Assembly: GCA_031553775.1 (NCBI GenBank)
Contig: JAVBLA010000028.1
Location: 1-25,466 of the forward strand
DNA length: 25,466 nt
Reading direction: 5' to 3'
DNA from: JAISFI01 sp031553775
GTDB lineage: Bacteria; Bacteroidota; Bacteroidia; Bacteroidales; Azobacteroidaceae
The notes beneath the pieces are model-generated. The model did no database searches. It was not told where the DNA came from and was given only the letters and a program-made list of their open reading frames with translations. Positions within the stretch are counted from its first letter, which is position 1. Each line of letters starts with the position of its first letter. The translations under genes and the position numbers were made by a program. This document shows, in pieces, positions 24,270 through 25,466 of this stretch.

Positions 24270-25394
24270 ATGAAAATAAATATTATTTTTAGCCCAAATG
24301 TCATGAGATTCTTGTTTTTATTATGTTTATTTTTTTCTTATTTGTTTTTATCTGGATGCAAGAAGGCATCTAATAATAACATAAATGAAAATAGAATAAG
24401 ATATAACGGGTATACGATCCCTAGAGAGGGAGGTGAAATTGAAATACAAATAGACAGTATTTCATCCATGAATGAATTAATATCTGGTTTAGCCAACGAC
24501 TATGATCTATATGAAACAGGAAAGGCTTACTGGATTGGCTACAACAACAGAATGTTTTCAATTGCAGTACATTCAAACAGGGCAATCGAACCTTTGATGG
24601 TTTATATTGACACTATACAAACCTACTATGCAAAAGTGGCGGCAGTTTTAACACTGCATCTTATAGGGATCAATTGTGATGTAAAAGGAAGATTTTCAGA
24701 AGATTTTCAAAATGAAAATGCAAGAAATGCTCTTTTATCATTATTAAGAAATAAAAGTATTCAACATGATGTGCTGCTGCTGTTAATCAGAAATCCTTGG
24801 ATGAGTGACGTGCCAAAATTATTCGAGATTCTTCAATCCGATTCATCCGATTGTTGGACTATTTGTAATGCACTTACTTTATACCGTTTACCTGATATGC
24901 CGATTAAAGAAAAAAATTCCGATATGGATCAAATACCTAATATTTTTGATGATTACCATATAACGATAAAGAAGTGCCATAAAAGCAGTAATGAGCAGGA
25001 TTTTAACAGCCATTTATTGAGAAAATTTGGAGAAAAATATCCTCGGCAAATCCATATAGAAGATACCTTATTCCATTATGACTTTTCTAATTCTCCTTTG
25101 TTGAATTATTATTCATGCAATGATGATAGTTCTTATGATGAGGAAAAATATTCTGGAAAAAAAATTACTGTTTCTCTAAAAGATGTTTTGCGCACAAGTT
25201 CTGATATTAATTATACTTCGATTGGTAATAATTTTCAATATATTGTGAAGGAAAATGAGATATTTATTTTTTCATCGATGACTGCTAAAAAGTTATGGTT
25301 GAATTGGTGGAATAATAAAAACGAATCGTACAAACATTCTTTCAAAACAAATAAAGATCGGTTTAACCCTTCCCCTGTTCGGCCGAATTTGTAA
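24270..25394 (+). CDS. Lipoprotein of unknown function between two MITE copies
   Basis: The 374-residue product has a lipoprotein signal. From the alternative start at 24303 (MRFLFLLCLFFSYLFLSGCKK) the lipobox is FLSGC, whereas the start at 24270 adds 11 residues to the n-region; both fit. The mature part has a short beta segment (IRYNGYTIPREGGEIEIQID), helical leucine-rich stretches (ARNALLSLLRNKSIQHDVLLLLIRNP) and an acidic, aromatic C-terminal half; I recognise no family. The final 7 residues and the stop codon come from the repeat element starting at 25372, so the native C-terminus may be lost. The gene is AT-rich and lies downstream of the toxin-immunity pair. It may be an orphan immunity or surface protein, which is speculation. 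Confidence 0.7.
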   Translation: MKINIIFSPNVMRFLFLLCLFFSYLFLSGCKKASNNNINENRIRYNGYTIPREGGEIEIQIDSISSMNELISGLANDYDLYETGKAYWIGYNNRMFSIAVHSNRAIEPLMVYIDTIQTYYAKVAAVLTLHLIGINCDVKGRFSEDFQNENARNALLSLLRNKSIQHDVLLLLIRNPWMSDVPKLFEILQSDSSDCWTICNALTLYRLPDMPIKEKNSDMDQIPNIFDDYHITIKKCHKSSNEQDFNSHLLRKFGEKYPRQIHIEDTLFHYDFSNSPLLNYYSCNDDSSYDEEKYSGKKITVSLKDVLRTSSDINYTSIGNNFQYIVKENEIFIFSSMTAKKLWLNWWNNKNESYKHSFKTNKDRFNPSPVRPNL

Positions 25395-25466
25395 TTCGGT
25401 CGTTCATAACCCGGAGTTTTTAACTCCATGATGAAGTGTTGATTAATATTTGAAATTTTGGAAATA
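25372..25466. mobile_element. MITE-like element, right copy (continues past the window)
   Basis: It begins with the full 32-bp terminal repeat (25372-25403, starting CCCCTGTTCGGCCG), which contains the hairpin CCGAATT-TGT-AATTCGG. It then follows the left copy with one mismatch until the window ends. From the left copy, the missing part should end near 25536 with the inverted terminal repeat. Confidence 0.75.

Noticed and set aside
24139..25403. The 32-bp inverted repeat read as the ends of a single 1.26-kb insertion sequence carrying the lipoprotein gene.
   Set aside because: The gene is not a transposase, and the 75-bp direct repeat outside it shows the pair is better explained as facing ends of two separate MITE copies.

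Overview
The window looks like Bacteroidota, most likely the order Bacteroidales. The evidence is a T9SS C-terminal sorting domain, Bacteroidetes-type -7 promoter motifs (TAnnTTTG) with little Shine-Dalgarno signal, DUF2092 and DUF6515 proteins, a DUF6443-type RHS protein, and very AT-rich spacers. I cannot name a genus from sequence alone. No rRNA, functional tRNA, CRISPR array or transposase was seen.

Layout. (1) 1-4436, plus strand, AT-rich: a tightly packed five-gene operon. It holds a 5'-truncated Eco57I/TaqI-type adenine methyltransferase, a KTSC-domain protein, a GIY-YIG nuclease-like protein, a 63-aa protein, and an SMC/Rad50-like ATPase with a CxxC hook. I read it as a candidate restriction or anti-phage system. 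(2) 4590-11805, minus strand, clearly higher GC: a three-gene cluster transcribed from about 11880. It encodes a metallophosphoesterase fused to a PQQ-type beta-propeller, a GH9 glycosidase fused to a NodB/CE4-like deacetylase domain, and a large FAD/Fe-S D-lactate (or D-2-hydroxyacid) dehydrogenase. (3) 11976-15291, plus strand: a YcbB-type L,D-transpeptidase lipoprotein, a DUF2092 outer-membrane-lipoprotein-sorting-like protein and a proline-rich DUF6515 protein. (4) 15292-15612: a gene-free stretch with a small palindromic mobile-type repeat (CCGTCATT termini), a short palindrome and a well-formed promoter. (5) 15613-24065: an operon with a T9SS-sorted protein, a 973-aa RHS-like protein without a core domain, a 1237-aa RHS protein ending in a TreTu-like ADP-ribosyltransferase toxin tip, a probable immunity protein, and a small secreted protein that runs into a repeat. 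(6) 24026-25466: two copies of a MITE-like element with 32-bp terminal inverted repeats, flanking a lipoprotein gene; the right copy continues past the window.

How the genes fit together. The left operon couples self-marking (methylase) with a likely nuclease and an ATP-driven sensor or motor. The central part is envelope and carbohydrate/peptidoglycan-related plus energy metabolism. The right part is a polymorphic-toxin locus whose 3' end is decorated with short non-autonomous repeats that may help exchange or accumulate toxin, immunity and orphan cassettes. The strongest candidates for something undescribed are the five-gene left operon and the RHS/MITE cassette structure.
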